From Stentor roeselii (taxonomy: Eukaryota > Ciliophora > Heterotrichea > Heterotrichida > Stentoridae): a stretch of 64,000 nt of DNA. This document shows, one piece after another, positions 19,977-29,851 of this stretch (position 1 is its first letter; each line of letters starts with the position of its first letter). The notes under the pieces are model-generated. The model was not told the origin of the DNA, ran no database searches, and was given only the letters and a program-made list of their open reading frames with translations. The translations under genes and the position numbers were made by a program. Location of the stretch: contig RSEH01000168.1 in NCBI GenBank assembly GCA_006503475.1, positions 1 through 64,000 of the forward strand. Reading direction: 5' to 3'.

Positions 19977-21119
19977 TCATTGAATTAACTCAATCTTCCC
20001 CTCTTTCTGTAAAATTTCTTCAACTTTTTCAAACTCTTTAAAACTTCTAATCATCTCATAATCCTTAATCGAAGCGTAGAGTTTTTTCCACAAATCTTCA
20101 AACTCAAAAATTCTAGCAAGAGCCAATCCCCACATGATGTTCGCAACATCTTTATCATCCCCATCTCTCCAAGCCTCTTTATTTTTAACCAAATACTTGC
20201 TAATATCAATTAAAAAAGCTCTTCTTTCAGTTTCTTTCTTAATCGACACGGGCATGTGTTTCGCGTAAGCGAAGAAAATATTTCCTATCAAGTGAAGATT
20301 TAGTCTGTTGTACCAAAGTTTCACACATTTTTCAATGTCATCGGTATTGTCTCCTTTGCCGAGTCTCACAAATGACACTAAGGTGGTGACTGCTGAATAC
20401 CAGTCCATACGGAATAAACAACTTTTAGCATGTTTGCAAAGCTTATCTGTTGTTTCTTGACAATCTAGCTTTGAGTGAACGAAAATATTCAGAACTTTGC
20501 TTACTTCGATCCCATCGAAACTGAGATAAACTCTTAAGACTTGCTGTTCTAAAACAGTTAAGAACTTGTCATTAAGCAATCCCAACTTCGAGTAAGTAGA
20601 AAGTATCATACAAACCACAGTAGCTTGAATATTATGCTTCGGGCAGAACTTTTCAGTAATAATTAATTCCAACTCTTTCCAGAATTTCAAGTCAATTTGT
20701 TCCTTTTTGCTGAAACAAGAGATCAAATCATAAAGTTGCCTTTCTTCCAGTTCATAAATATTATCTAAAACAGCCAACTCGATTTTTTCCCAGAGGCCAG
20801 GCTCAGCGATTCCAAGTTTATTACAAGATTTCATGATACTCAGAATATTTTTCAGTGAATAAGACTTGATTTTCTTTGATAGTTCATTATTTAGAACCTT
20901 GATTTCAGAGTATCTCTTCCAGTTCATCGTATTTAAATCAAGTCTTCTTTTGCTGGTTTTATATAAAAGCTCTAAAGAATTTACTGCTTTTTCGCCTTGA
21001 AGGGATTTGTAAGTGTTTAGGTCGCCGAGGATTCTCAGGTATTTTGCAACATCACTTGGAAGTTTGCCGATCTCTTGAATGTTGGCGAATTTCCCGAACA
21101 TTCTGAAAAGTCCGAACAT
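19977..21119 (-). CDS. Helical-repeat protein, possibly mitochondrial RNA-related
   Basis: This 380-residue protein is not firmly assigned. From about residue 90 it consists of helical pairs repeated every 35-40 residues (for example SLKNILSIMKSC, QLYDLISCFSK, VVCMILSTYSKLG, VSKVLNIFVHS). The last is NIMWGLALARIF, a pattern seen in FASTK, OPR and heptatricopeptide proteins that handle organellar RNA. The first 20 residues (MFGLFRMFGKFAN) are basic and amphipathic and could be a mitochondrial presequence. No RAP domain is evident at the C-terminus, which argues for caution. Confidence 0.7.
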   Translation of the reverse strand: MFGLFRMFGKFANIQEIGKLPSDVAKYLRILGDLNTYKSLQGEKAVNSLELLYKTSKRRLDLNTMNWKRYSEIKVLNNELSKKIKSYSLKNILSIMKSCNKLGIAEPGLWEKIELAVLDNIYELEERQLYDLISCFSKKEQIDLKFWKELELIITEKFCPKHNIQATVVCMILSTYSKLGLLNDKFLTVLEQQVLRVYLSFDGIEVSKVLNIFVHSKLDCQETTDKLCKHAKSCLFRMDWYSAVTTLVSFVRLGKGDNTDDIEKCVKLWYNRLNLHLIGNIFFAYAKHMPVSIKKETERRAFLIDISKYLVKNKEAWRDGDDKDVANIMWGLALARIFEFEDLWKKLYASIKDYEMIRSFKEFEKVEEILQKEGKIELIQ

Positions 21120-21416
21120 TATAAATGAGGATGGAAATTATTTAGAAGGTAAAATGATCAGTTGAAACTTGGATAATTAGAGTAAATAATCTTTTGAAAT
21201 TTTAGATAATTAGAGTAAATAATATGTTGAAATTTAGAGATTATATCAGGTGTTGATATGGGTGGGCTTAGAAAGAAAGTAAAATTAAGAGTTTGATGAA
21301 GTTAGAATATTACCACAATGGCTTCTAGAATTAAATCTTTCACAATCAAATAAATCAACACCCTTCAGAGATTAAAATAAAAAAACCAAAACCATCTTCT
21401 TCAAACCTTACCTAAA

Positions 21417-21893
21417 TTAATTATCAACTCTCTGCAACTCCGCTTGCAAATGCAAATACTCATCCTTCTCCAGCACTTTCAAATAAAGCTCATACTTAAG
21501 CCTTTCGCCCTCAACCCAAAACTTCCTCCTGACCCCTTCAACAACAGCATGAGCAGCAGTAGGAGACCTAGCAATATTCCAAGTCCTCATCTCAAGTACC
21601 CCATCCCTAAATTCTCCGTTTTCAATTTCAGTCATCCCAAACGGATGAGAAACAAGCAACTCAGCCAAAACAACTCCATTATCCAAAAACCCGATTTTCA
21701 TCATTCCAAGTTCAGTATGAAGAGGACTTTCTTCATAAGAACTTCCAGCTTTCCAAGTCTTCGAAGAAAAAAGTATCTGTTGAGCGACAGGAGTTCCAAA
21801 CAAGCTAAGTTTTAACTCTTCTTCATACCGAAACTCGGGCAAGACAGTCCCAGAGCCTTTCCAAACTCCAAGCAAAGGAAAAGATTTAATCAT
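21417..21893 (-). CDS. Nitrobindin-like (THAP4 C-terminal) beta-barrel protein
   Basis: About 158 residues of the FABP-like nitrobindin family. The family motifs are in order: LLGVWKGSG at the N-terminus, EELKLSLFG, SSKTWKAG, HTELGMMKIG, ELLVSHPFGMTEIENGEF, and the C-terminal RKFWVEGERLKYEL. Nitrobindins bind heme b with a His in the C-terminal part and react with nitric oxide or peroxynitrite. The His usually used is in the region of the AAHAVVEG segment, but I cannot confirm it by alignment. The open frame reaches 21929, but that overlaps the divergent C2H2 gene starting at 21919. The Met at 21893 (MIKSFPLLGVW) directly before the domain is therefore preferred. Confidence 0.85.
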   Translation of the reverse strand: MIKSFPLLGVWKGSGTVLPEFRYEEELKLSLFGTPVAQQILFSSKTWKAGSSYEESPLHTELGMMKIGFLDNGVVLAELLVSHPFGMTEIENGEFRDGVLEMRTWNIARSPTAAHAVVEGVRRKFWVEGERLKYELYLKVLEKDEYLHLQAELQRVDN

Positions 21894-21918
21894 TATAAAA
21901 AAATTTCTACTCAGGGGG

Positions 21919-22374
21919 ATGAAATTCAAAAAAAGGGTCTATCCATCGAAATTTGAATGTGAAATCTGCCTTCTTATCTTCAACAAACGTGAAGATTTCG
22001 ACTCTCATAACTATTTCCATGAAAATCCTCCGATTTACTCTTGCTATTTATGCCAGAAGTCCTTTGCCTTCAAGCGAGGACTAGGCCGACATTACCAAAA
22101 AAATCACTTCGAAGTCCTCAATAAAAGGATCTCGGCACGAAAGCACCGGAAATGGCTTCGAAGCTATCTCAGAACTTCAGTCACTGAAGACGACTTGAGT
22201 CTTGGCGAGATGGACGAAAGCAACATCGACTACGTCGAGTCTCTTAAAAGTTTCCGTCAAACGCGTTTAAAACAAGAGGCTGAATGGCTTGCTCGAGAGT
22301 ACCTCTCTGATGACCGCCTTGTTGTTGAGGACTTCTACCTGGCTTCAAGTGAATTATCTAATTACCTGAGTTAA
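21919..22374 (+). CDS. C2H2 zinc-finger protein
   Basis: A 151-residue protein with two adjacent C2H2 fingers near the N-terminus: FECEICLLIFNKREDFDSH ending in HNYFH, and YSCYLCQKSF ending in HYQKNH. A basic linker (ARKHRKWLR) and an acidic C-terminus follow. It probably binds DNA or RNA. The target is unknown. The last 17 bp overlap the 3' end of the convergent DPH6 gene, and its start is 25 bp from the divergent nitrobindin-like gene. Confidence 0.82.
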   Translation: MKFKKRVYPSKFECEICLLIFNKREDFDSHNYFHENPPIYSCYLCQKSFAFKRGLGRHYQKNHFEVLNKRISARKHRKWLRSYLRTSVTEDDLSLGEMDESNIDYVESLKSFRQTRLKQEAEWLAREYLSDDRLVVEDFYLASSELSNYLS

Positions 22375-24226
22375 TAAATTGATAGGTGTTGATCTGCAAA
22401 AAGTCTTGAAGTTTTATGAAAATCGCTGATGTTGATGAATGCAAAAAGATTGTTGGCCCCTCGTCGATCCAGGTCTTGAACCCTTTGAACTTATCAGGAC
22501 AGGGGTCGTAAATTCTGATTTCATTTAAGTAGTCTTTGAAGGAAAGTTGAATGTCTTCACTTCCAAGTAGCTGTCCTTTGGTCACTGAGGACTTATGCTT
22601 GACAGAGTTGAAATAATCCTGTAATTCACTTTCAAGAGAATTGAGAAGTCCTTCTAGATGACTCACTTCATCAATTTCAACAAACCATGTCAAGTTCACC
22701 AGGTCAATGCAGTGTTTTTTCAGTAGTCGCCCGGACCACTCCGTGGTCCGGTGTTGAAAAGTTTCATTTACAGAGGCAGGAAGGTTTTTTTCCAAGTGCA
22801 TCTCAAGTTCAACAGGAGCGCCTCTGGGAAGACTAGTGACTTTTATGTAAAAAGGGAAGAAATCCTGCCTTACAACAGGTTTTTCACTTGTATAATAAAC
22901 AAGGCACACATCACTTGATTCCAACGAGAAATCATTGATCCGGGCAACAGCGGCACAGTTATTCACGCATTGATCAACAGAATCTTCAGATTTCGCTAAA
23001 GTCATTGATTCAGGAACTAGAGGAATACTTCCAGCGAGATGAAGAGAGTTGTTGATCAGGTAGGACTGACTGTAAGGCCCGATGCTCGCTGGTGCCCAGC
23101 TCGAGATGCTTTGGACGTGGGTGCATTTTTTCTTGTTTAAAGTACCTTTAAAGGCGATTTTCAAGCCACAGTCTTGATCGGCTAATTCAACACAAACTCT
23201 TGATGGCGGGTTCGGGAATGAGAAGAACTTTGAGTAGACTCCGTTGAACTTCTGGAAACTTTCCATGGTTTTCACGTAAGCTGTCAAGTAATAAATACAT
23301 GTCAGGTCTAGGCCAGAATCTTCTAATAGTTCTTTTATGCCTTTTAGTACCACGAACACTTCGTGTTCGAAGTTGTTTACTGCATATCCTAAAGATTTCG
23401 CAGTTACTTCTGATGAAAATACCTCGGCGTATCTTTTGAGGAGTTTGGGTTTTTTTGGGTTTTCGATAGAATAATCTTGCTTTTCTGAAGAGATTTTATC
23501 GATAAGTGATAGTTTTTTTACTTTCAGGTAGGCACAGGGTGAATAAACTGACTGTCCAGTAACCACATTTTCACTTTCTTCAATAAAAACCCTCTTCCTA
23601 AATATAGGAGCATCTAAAATAAGTGTCTCATACTCCCCTCCTTCCCCAGCAACATTAAACCCAAACTTTTTCTGAAGTGATTCAAAATACTCCACAAGTC
23701 CAGTCACCGATTGACCAAGATGTTTCTCCTGTAACCCCATCGAAGATATTTTGACAACAACAGCTTCATATCCTTCTTTTTTCATATCTTGAAGAAGTTC
23801 CTTCTGATCCTTCCTCCAAAGTGGAGAAATGCTTGACAATCCAAGTCGACTGCAAACATTTTCAACTCTAATTCTTTGATAATCACTAAACACTGCTCCA
23901 CTGACAACAGCCTGAAGTTCAGGGAACTGAAATTTAGCTTCAAGAAGAAGTTCATACAAGTCTTCCACCTCGTCTTTCTCCGTCACTGAGTAACTCAAAG
24001 TCTTACAGTTCGAGGCCCCTCTCAAACGTCGCTGCACGAGAGGAAGTCCCAAACAATCAGCGATCGCTGGGAGGAACTCGGTGCAGACTGTTTGGAACAT
24101 GAAACTGTCAGCTTCTTCTGCACTGTACAGGTTCGCTGTGCAGATCGCCTGATGACCCATGGCGATTGCCTTGCCCACTGCGAAGAGAGAGTCTTTTCCA
24201 CCGCTTAGAAGACCAACAAATTTCAT
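22358..24226 (-). CDS. DPH6: Diphthine-ammonia ligase with RidA domains
   Basis: This 622-aa enzyme catalyses the last step of diphthamide formation on eEF2: ATP-dependent amidation of diphthine. The N-terminal PP-loop ATPase has LSGGKDS at residues 8-14 and the family motif GEGGEYETL (about 196-205). Two YjgF/RidA-like domains follow (about 275-350 with NPPSRVCVEL, and about 375-480 with ASIGPYSQ), as in the yeast and plant enzymes. The length and architecture are normal for the eukaryotic fused form. The upstream gene on the same strand ends only 4 bp away, and the 3' end overlaps the C2H2 gene by 17 bp. Confidence 0.95.
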   Translation of the reverse strand: MKFVGLLSGGKDSLFAVGKAIAMGHQAICTANLYSAEEADSFMFQTVCTEFLPAIADCLGLPLVQRRLRGASNCKTLSYSVTEKDEVEDLYELLLEAKFQFPELQAVVSGAVFSDYQRIRVENVCSRLGLSSISPLWRKDQKELLQDMKKEGYEAVVVKISSMGLQEKHLGQSVTGLVEYFESLQKKFGFNVAGEGGEYETLILDAPIFRKRVFIEESENVVTGQSVYSPCAYLKVKKLSLIDKISSEKQDYSIENPKKPKLLKRYAEVFSSEVTAKSLGYAVNNFEHEVFVVLKGIKELLEDSGLDLTCIYYLTAYVKTMESFQKFNGVYSKFFSFPNPPSRVCVELADQDCGLKIAFKGTLNKKKCTHVQSISSWAPASIGPYSQSYLINNSLHLAGSIPLVPESMTLAKSEDSVDQCVNNCAAVARINDFSLESSDVCLVYYTSEKPVVRQDFFPFYIKVTSLPRGAPVELEMHLEKNLPASVNETFQHRTTEWSGRLLKKHCIDLVNLTWFVEIDEVSHLEGLLNSLESELQDYFNSVKHKSSVTKGQLLGSEDIQLSFKDYLNEIRIYDPCPDKFKGFKTWIDEGPTIFLHSSTSAIFIKLQDFLQINTYQFINSGN

Positions 24227-24230
24227 TTAT

Positions 24231-24710
24231 TTAACTTTTCATTATTTGGTGCTTTTCTTTTAGACTTAGAAGATAACCACAAGGACAAACGTCGATCCCT
24301 GAATTGATGCAGTCTAAGAGACATGATGTGCAATGAAACCTTTCACATTTCAATGATTTTGATAACTTATCACCGTGTGCAAGACATATGAACTGCTTGT
24401 TACCGATTTCTAGAAAATGCTGAGAAAGGCCTTCAATTTTAAAAAAACACTTTTCTATTACCCCAACTATTAACGTTGGGAGTTCCCAGCTGGTCACATC
24501 AGGAGTTTTTCCTCCAAACAAGGAATTTCCTCCGTTTTTCACATCTTCTATTAAAACCTTGCATCGATCTTCAATTTCCTTCAAATGTAAAAGTGCCATG
24601 ATCGCCATCTGATTAACTTCCTGCATGACCCTCGCAAGATTTCTCGAGATTTCCATAGAAATCTTCCCCAGTTCCTCAACAAATCCTTCTAAAAACCTGC
24701 TGGCATCCAT
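24231..24710 (-). CDS. Small Cys-rich protein, RING-like C-terminus
   Basis: A 159-aa protein not assigned to a family. The first 100 residues are predicted helical (repeated hydrophobic heptads). The last 50 hold a Cys/His cluster (CLAHG, CERFHCTSCLLDC, CPCGYLL) with the spacing of an incomplete RING or treble-clef finger. It stands 4 bp upstream of DPH6 on the same strand and 13 bp from the divergent Rab2 start. That tight packing supports it being a real gene, because the start and stop fit exactly between the neighbours. Confidence 0.72.
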   Translation of the reverse strand: MDASRFLEGFVEELGKISMEISRNLARVMQEVNQMAIMALLHLKEIEDRCKVLIEDVKNGGNSLFGGKTPDVTSWELPTLIVGVIEKCFFKIEGLSQHFLEIGNKQFICLAHGDKLSKSLKCERFHCTSCLLDCINSGIDVCPCGYLLSLKEKHQIMKS

Positions 24711-24723
24711 AATCCTTTAATAA

Positions 24724-25350
<627 letters not shown>

Positions 25351-25360
25351 TTAGGTTAGA

Positions 25361-26095
25361 TTATGTATCTCGGCTATTTATTTTGAATGCTGTTGGGATG
25401 AAGTTTATTATGTTCTGGTAGCGGGTGTAAAGGTCACCTTGGGCTTGGATTCGTCTTTTTGATTGAGATGATTTTATAGCTTTTTTTAGGAAATTACGGT
25501 AGTGGGATATTGACTCTGCTGTTACTTCTGGTAATGGAGATGATTGAGATACTTCTCCTAGAAGGGAGGAGTCGGAAACTATTGTGTTACGCTTTTGATC
25601 TTTGGATTTTATTGGGAGACGGATTAGGTTAGTGTGTCTTCGGGTTGAATCTGGAGACTTTTTTAGATGGTCTTGACGATCGGATGGGGTCTTGGATGGA
25701 TGATCTGCGTTTGGTACTCGGTGTTTAGAAGAAGTATTCTGAGATTTTTCCTTACTTGTAAAGTTGCGCATCGATTCTAGATTCCCAGAGTTTGGTTCCT
25801 GATTATAACTTTTAAGATTCGAAGGAGGTCGAATAACATTAACAAAAAACCTCGATTTAGATGAGTAAAAGTGCTCATCAGGTTTATCCTTCGAATACTC
25901 ATCTTCCCTCAAAAAATCATCAGAGCCTTTGGTCAATTTTTCATTAAAAGTATATCTTTTAGGTTTTAAAAGGCCTTCCTGCAAGTCTCTAGACTTATTC
26001 CCATCACTTTCACAAATCGAATCACTAGACTTAAAAACCTGTATTTTGCAATTTTTCATGACAGTTCTAGACCTGGTCCTATTCTCATAACTCAT
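25361..26095 (-). CDS. Basic, Ser-rich probably disordered protein
   Basis: A 244-aa protein with no recognised domain. It is rich in Ser, Arg, Lys and Asn, with runs such as SKTPSDRQDHLKKSPDS that resemble kinase targets and disorder. A short C-terminal stretch (ISHYRNFLKKAIKSSQSKRR) looks helical. It lies between Rab2 (convergent, 10 bp) and the Arf-like gene (same strand, 12 bp). Confidence 0.7.
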   Translation of the reverse strand: MSYENRTRSRTVMKNCKIQVFKSSDSICESDGNKSRDLQEGLLKPKRYTFNEKLTKGSDDFLREDEYSKDKPDEHFYSSKSRFFVNVIRPPSNLKSYNQEPNSGNLESMRNFTSKEKSQNTSSKHRVPNADHPSKTPSDRQDHLKKSPDSTRRHTNLIRLPIKSKDQKRNTIVSDSSLLGEVSQSSPLPEVTAESISHYRNFLKKAIKSSQSKRRIQAQGDLYTRYQNIINFIPTAFKINSRDT

Positions 26096-26107
26096 AAATA
26101 ACTGTTA

Positions 26108-26641
26108 TTACTCTATATTCTTAATAAGCCACTTAAAGGCTTTTTTCGATTGTTCATCATAACTCTTGAAATCAATCTCATAGCACTTAATCTTCGTATT
26201 CAAGTGCATATCTTCTCTTCTAATAACATCTCCCAATTCTTTATTCGCTCTCATCCTCATTCCTTTTTTAGCCCCTTTCGCATTAAACAAAACTAAAAAC
26301 GCCGAATCCCTTAATTCTTCCTCATTCGTCAAATAATGCAAATCTCTAACAGTATTATCAATTTCCTGCGAACTTGAGTCAATCACGAAAATAACAGCAG
26401 AAAAATAGATATTTTTGTAATAAGAGCTCCATAAAGGCTTCAAAGCTTCTTTTCCACTGACGTCCCAGATGCTGATTCTTTTAGAAATAGTTGAAGTCTG
26501 ATAAGTCTTTTCAAACTGGCTGTATCCCTGAGTAGGAGCAGGCGCTTCAGCCTTTTCCCCAGCGACCAAAGTGGTTTTCCCGGCACCTTCAGCTCCAACC
26601 ACGAGGACCTGAGGAAGTCGCCTAAGTCTTCCGTTTCCCAT
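26108..26641 (-). CDS. Divergent Arf-like GTPase
   Basis: A 177-aa protein of the Arf/Arl fold: P-loop GAEGAGKTT (about 17-25), PTQGYSQ in switch I, WDVSGKEALKPLW in switch II, and the following helix and strand (SSYYKNIYFSAVIFVID). Three hallmark positions are changed. WDVGGQ becomes WDVSGK, so the catalytic Gln is lost. The guanine-specificity NKxD becomes NAKG. The Met-Gly-Asn start could allow myristoylation, though the +6 residue is not Ser/Thr. It may bind nucleotide weakly or not hydrolyse it. A cilia-related Arl role is possible but not shown. Confidence 0.82.
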   Translation of the reverse strand: MGNGRLRRLPQVLVVGAEGAGKTTLVAGEKAEAPAPTQGYSQFEKTYQTSTISKRISIWDVSGKEALKPLWSSYYKNIYFSAVIFVIDSSSQEIDNTVRDLHYLTNEEELRDSAFLVLFNAKGAKKGMRMRANKELGDVIRREDMHLNTKIKCYEIDFKSYDEQSKKAFKWLIKNIE

Positions 26642-26664
26642 AAACTATTACCATATAAATATAC

Positions 26665-28431
26665 TCAGCTCTTATCTTTTTGAAACTTCATAATATGCTC
26701 AACCAAATCCTTTTCCCTCTTCTGCAGAAATTCAATTCTTTTTTGCAACTGGGTGTTCATCTGCTTTAACTGCATCGCGTCGCCTACTTCTGAAGCAGGT
26801 CTTGAAGTAGATGATCTTGTTTCATCTTTAGTCTTCATGATTCTATCTTGTTCTAGTTTCGAGATCTGTCTTTTAATATTCGCGTTTTCATTTAACAGCT
26901 GCTTAAATTTTACATTCGTGATTGAATATTGACTGGTGGCTTTTTCGCTCACGTCAGAAACTCCAGCGAAGACATGCTCGAGATTATTGAGTTTTCCGGC
27001 TAGCATTTGATTTTCAATTATCAGGTTCTGAGCCTGTCTTTCTGAGTTTTCTTTGCTGAGCTTTAACTGCAGGTTCTCATCTTTTATCCTGATGATGTCC
27101 TTGCTGTACTCCTCGGCTAATGCTGAAGAACCTGTCGCGTGGGGCGGGTTGGATATTGGAGGAAGTTTGCTGTTGTTGCTTTTGGCTGAAAGTGCTCTGC
27201 TCTTGGCAGGGTCAAGGGGAATAGGAGTCATTCCTCCGTTGATCCTGGTCAAGTTTTCCTTCAGGTACTCGTTTTCTAGCTTTAAAAGAGCGATTTCTCT
27301 TTTAAGGTTGAAAATTATCTGTTCTTTACCGTCTACTTGAATTACTGGCTTGTTTTTTATGTTCATTGCACGGGTTGCGTAGTTTAAAGTGCTCATTGTT
27401 TCTTCTGCATAGGCTGAGGCAGGAGAAATATTAGCGATCATAAGTCCTTTCGAGGTGCCTCCAAGAGAGTCCATCAGAAGTTTCGTGAGTTTCGAGTCCC
27501 TATAAGGAATATGACTTTTTGCCTTTTTTTTATCCCCTAAGGCAGAGATAACTTTTCCTAAAATAAACAAACTTTTATTGATATTTCCTGTTTCTTTAAT
27601 CATCACTCCCTGAGATTTACTTTCTTTCAACCTTTCACTTCCAGCAAGGTCAACAAACGAGATTTTCCCAAACTTTCGATAAGAATGTCCATCTTCATTT
27701 TTTTCTTCACTAATCGCATGAATCAAAAGCATCGAATGCGACCTTGACGAGTCTTTATTCAACTCATGACTGCTTGTTTTCCTATTACGTATCCCTTCAT
27801 GAAGAACCATGACCAAATCATCAATATTTGTGCAGTCAACAATCATCATATTTTCCACATAAAATCCTGACTTCACATTCCATCGACAATGAAGTACTCC
27901 ACTGGCAGGGTTAAGCAAGTCCTTGATTTGTTCATTATAAATTTCTAGAAAAGCAGCTTTAACATAATACTGCTCTTTTCTACGTGTCATATTTTGCCAT
28001 AAATAACTGATACTACGAGGAATGATCCCGTCAGTCTCATTGGAGACGTAGTCTTGACGGCCTAGGTTCTCTTCAATGCCCGTCATTGTGTAGGTCTTTC
28101 CACTGCCTGTCTGCCCATAGGCGAATACACATGCGGAGTACCCTTCAAGTACTGAGTCAAGCAAGACATGCACCCCGCTTTCGGAGAACATCTGGCCTTG
28201 TGTGTGTTTTTCGCCCATCACTTGATGAAATCGATAGTTTTTCGTTCCTGACTTCAGAGATAATTGCAAGGATTGAGGATTTGTTACAGAAACGCAACAC
28301 TCGTCACCTGATGAGGACTCTTTTTCGTTTAGTGGACGACATCTCACGCAAACTCGCACACTTTCTCCCATGTCGGTCTCGGATGAAGTCAGGGCTGACG
28401 CTTGGCTTCTGGGAGTATTTTTTCTTTGCAT
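26665..28431 (-). CDS. Kinesin motor protein, N-terminal motor
   Basis: This 588-aa kinesin has an N-terminal motor (about 24-360): RVCVRCRPLNEKE, P-loop GQTGSGKTYTM, switch I NKDSSRSHS, switch II VDLAGSERL and the microtubule-binding IPYRDSKLTKLL. The neck is KEQIIFNLKREIALLKLENEYL, reminiscent of KIF12 or kinesin-2-like motors. A linker rich in Ser/Pro and two coiled-coil stretches (about 455-500 and 510-585) follow. There is no tail cargo domain, and the protein is short for a transport kinesin. A role in intraflagellar or cortical transport is possible, and the subfamily is uncertain. Confidence 0.93.
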   Translation of the reverse strand: MQRKNTPRSQASALTSSETDMGESVRVCVRCRPLNEKESSSGDECCVSVTNPQSLQLSLKSGTKNYRFHQVMGEKHTQGQMFSESGVHVLLDSVLEGYSACVFAYGQTGSGKTYTMTGIEENLGRQDYVSNETDGIIPRSISYLWQNMTRRKEQYYVKAAFLEIYNEQIKDLLNPASGVLHCRWNVKSGFYVENMMIVDCTNIDDLVMVLHEGIRNRKTSSHELNKDSSRSHSMLLIHAISEEKNEDGHSYRKFGKISFVDLAGSERLKESKSQGVMIKETGNINKSLFILGKVISALGDKKKAKSHIPYRDSKLTKLLMDSLGGTSKGLMIANISPASAYAEETMSTLNYATRAMNIKNKPVIQVDGKEQIIFNLKREIALLKLENEYLKENLTRINGGMTPIPLDPAKSRALSAKSNNSKLPPISNPPHATGSSALAEEYSKDIIRIKDENLQLKLSKENSERQAQNLIIENQMLAGKLNNLEHVFAGVSDVSEKATSQYSITNVKFKQLLNENANIKRQISKLEQDRIMKTKDETRSSTSRPASEVGDAMQLKQMNTQLQKRIEFLQKREKDLVEHIMKFQKDKS

Positions 28432-28561
28432 TTTTAAGAGATTGTAACTGATATGGAAGAAGTTTTAATGAGGGTCATTTTAAGAGTCATGTGGGATTGC
28501 TGGGAAGATGATTTTAATGAATTTTGATAGGGATTATCGATTTCTAACAGTAGATAACTAA

Positions 28562-29827
28562 TTAGTGACTGTATAAGTCTGAGGGTGAACAAGTGATTTT
28601 TCCATTGACGACACGATGGACGTATTGGTGAGGAATAGGGATTTCAATGTAATCGTCATCAGGTCTTGCTCCAGGAGTGACAATGTTCATATCAGCACTT
28701 TTTGAGGTACTGAACATCATTTCAGCGAGAGCTTCACGAGTGACATACACCTGGATTCCATCAGTCTTGTCAATACTTACTGAAGGCACCATTCCAGTTG
28801 ACTGAACCTGCATCTTACTGCAATTGATGAATTCAACTCCTGAGACCACATCAGAGCAAACAAGTGAAGTCCCTTTACACCCACTTAAAACAATACTCTT
28901 CACCTTTCCCTTGATCTGAATGACACAATTCAAACAATTATCAATCATGACCGCTTTTTTCATTCCAGAGTCCTCAACTGATAGTTCTAAAGTTTTATCA
29001 TTTTCATAATGTTCAAAAATCCAACTGATTCCTCTTTCAAACTTTTTCGGTTCTTTTTTCTTAACAACAGGTGCTTTGGTCTCCTCCTTTTCCTTAACTG
29101 CGGTCTTCACCTCTTCAGTCCTTCCTGGCGCATTCGTTGAAAGTGCATTTGCGAAAGGCTGGCCATTCGAATTCCAAGTGAGTCCAGTAGTAAAAAACTC
29201 TTTCACGAAATTCAAATTCGCCCTGACCAGTTCATTAAAGCCCTTGACCCATGCGACCTGGTGTTCTTGTTTCTGAACCAAAATCTTATTTCCATAAAAC
29301 GCAGAAGTTTCAATGAAACTCTCAGCAGTCGGCGCCGGCATCGGCGAGATGACCCACAACGTGGCTTGAATGACTTCCACACTAAACAAGAAAAAGTTAT
29401 TCAAAGGATTTCGAGAGTCTTTTAAATCCGCTATTTTCTTCACAAATGATGAAAGTTTAGCTTGTAAAGCTTTTTGTTCATCTTCTGAAGGCTTTTTGTG
29501 AGTCAAGGTCCATTCAAGCACGCTGCGATTGAAGGTGTAAGCTTCTTGAATCGATTTGGTCTAGTTAAATGTTACGAGAGATGTGATCTGTCCGTCTATT
29601 TTTGAGGAAAAGTCCAGAAGTGCTCCGAATTTGCTTAAAACGCTTGAGTCGTAGGCTTGAAGTGCTGGAGAAGAAAGTGCTGGAGAAGAAAGTGATGCGG
29701 GAACGGGCGATGGACCTGCTGGTGAAGGAATCGCTTTTGTTGAAGGGGATGGGTTGAAGACCAGGCCTTCGAAGTGTTGAACCACGTGCTCCAGTCTTTG
29801 GACTAGATCTTGCAGGTTGGTAGCCAT
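28562..29827 (-). CDS. CAP: Adenylyl cyclase-associated protein (CAP), spliced
   Basis: An actin-monomer recycling protein. Exon 1 (29576-29827) and exon 2 (28562-29560) are joined by a 15-nt intron and give 416 aa. The N-terminal helix LQDLVQRLEHVVQ and a Pro/Ser linker are followed by the helical folded domain (LLDFSSKIDG, PAPTAESFIETSAFYG, KEFFTTGLTWN). A charged linker leads to the beta-helical CARP domain (about 245-400, with NCLNCVIQIKGKVKSIVLSGC). The proline-rich WH2 region seen in animal CAPs is only weakly present. The start follows CTAATAAATG. It is tandem with the downstream kinesin on the same strand. Confidence 0.93.
29561..29575 (-). other. 15-nt intron in CAP
   Basis: On the coding strand GTAACATTTAACTAG, phase 0, contains the stop TAG that ends the first open frame. 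Removal gives ...ITSL-TKSIQEAYTF..., continuous with the CAP helical domain. Confidence 0.92.
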
Positions 29828-29851
29828 TTATTAGAACTGCTAACTTTTACA

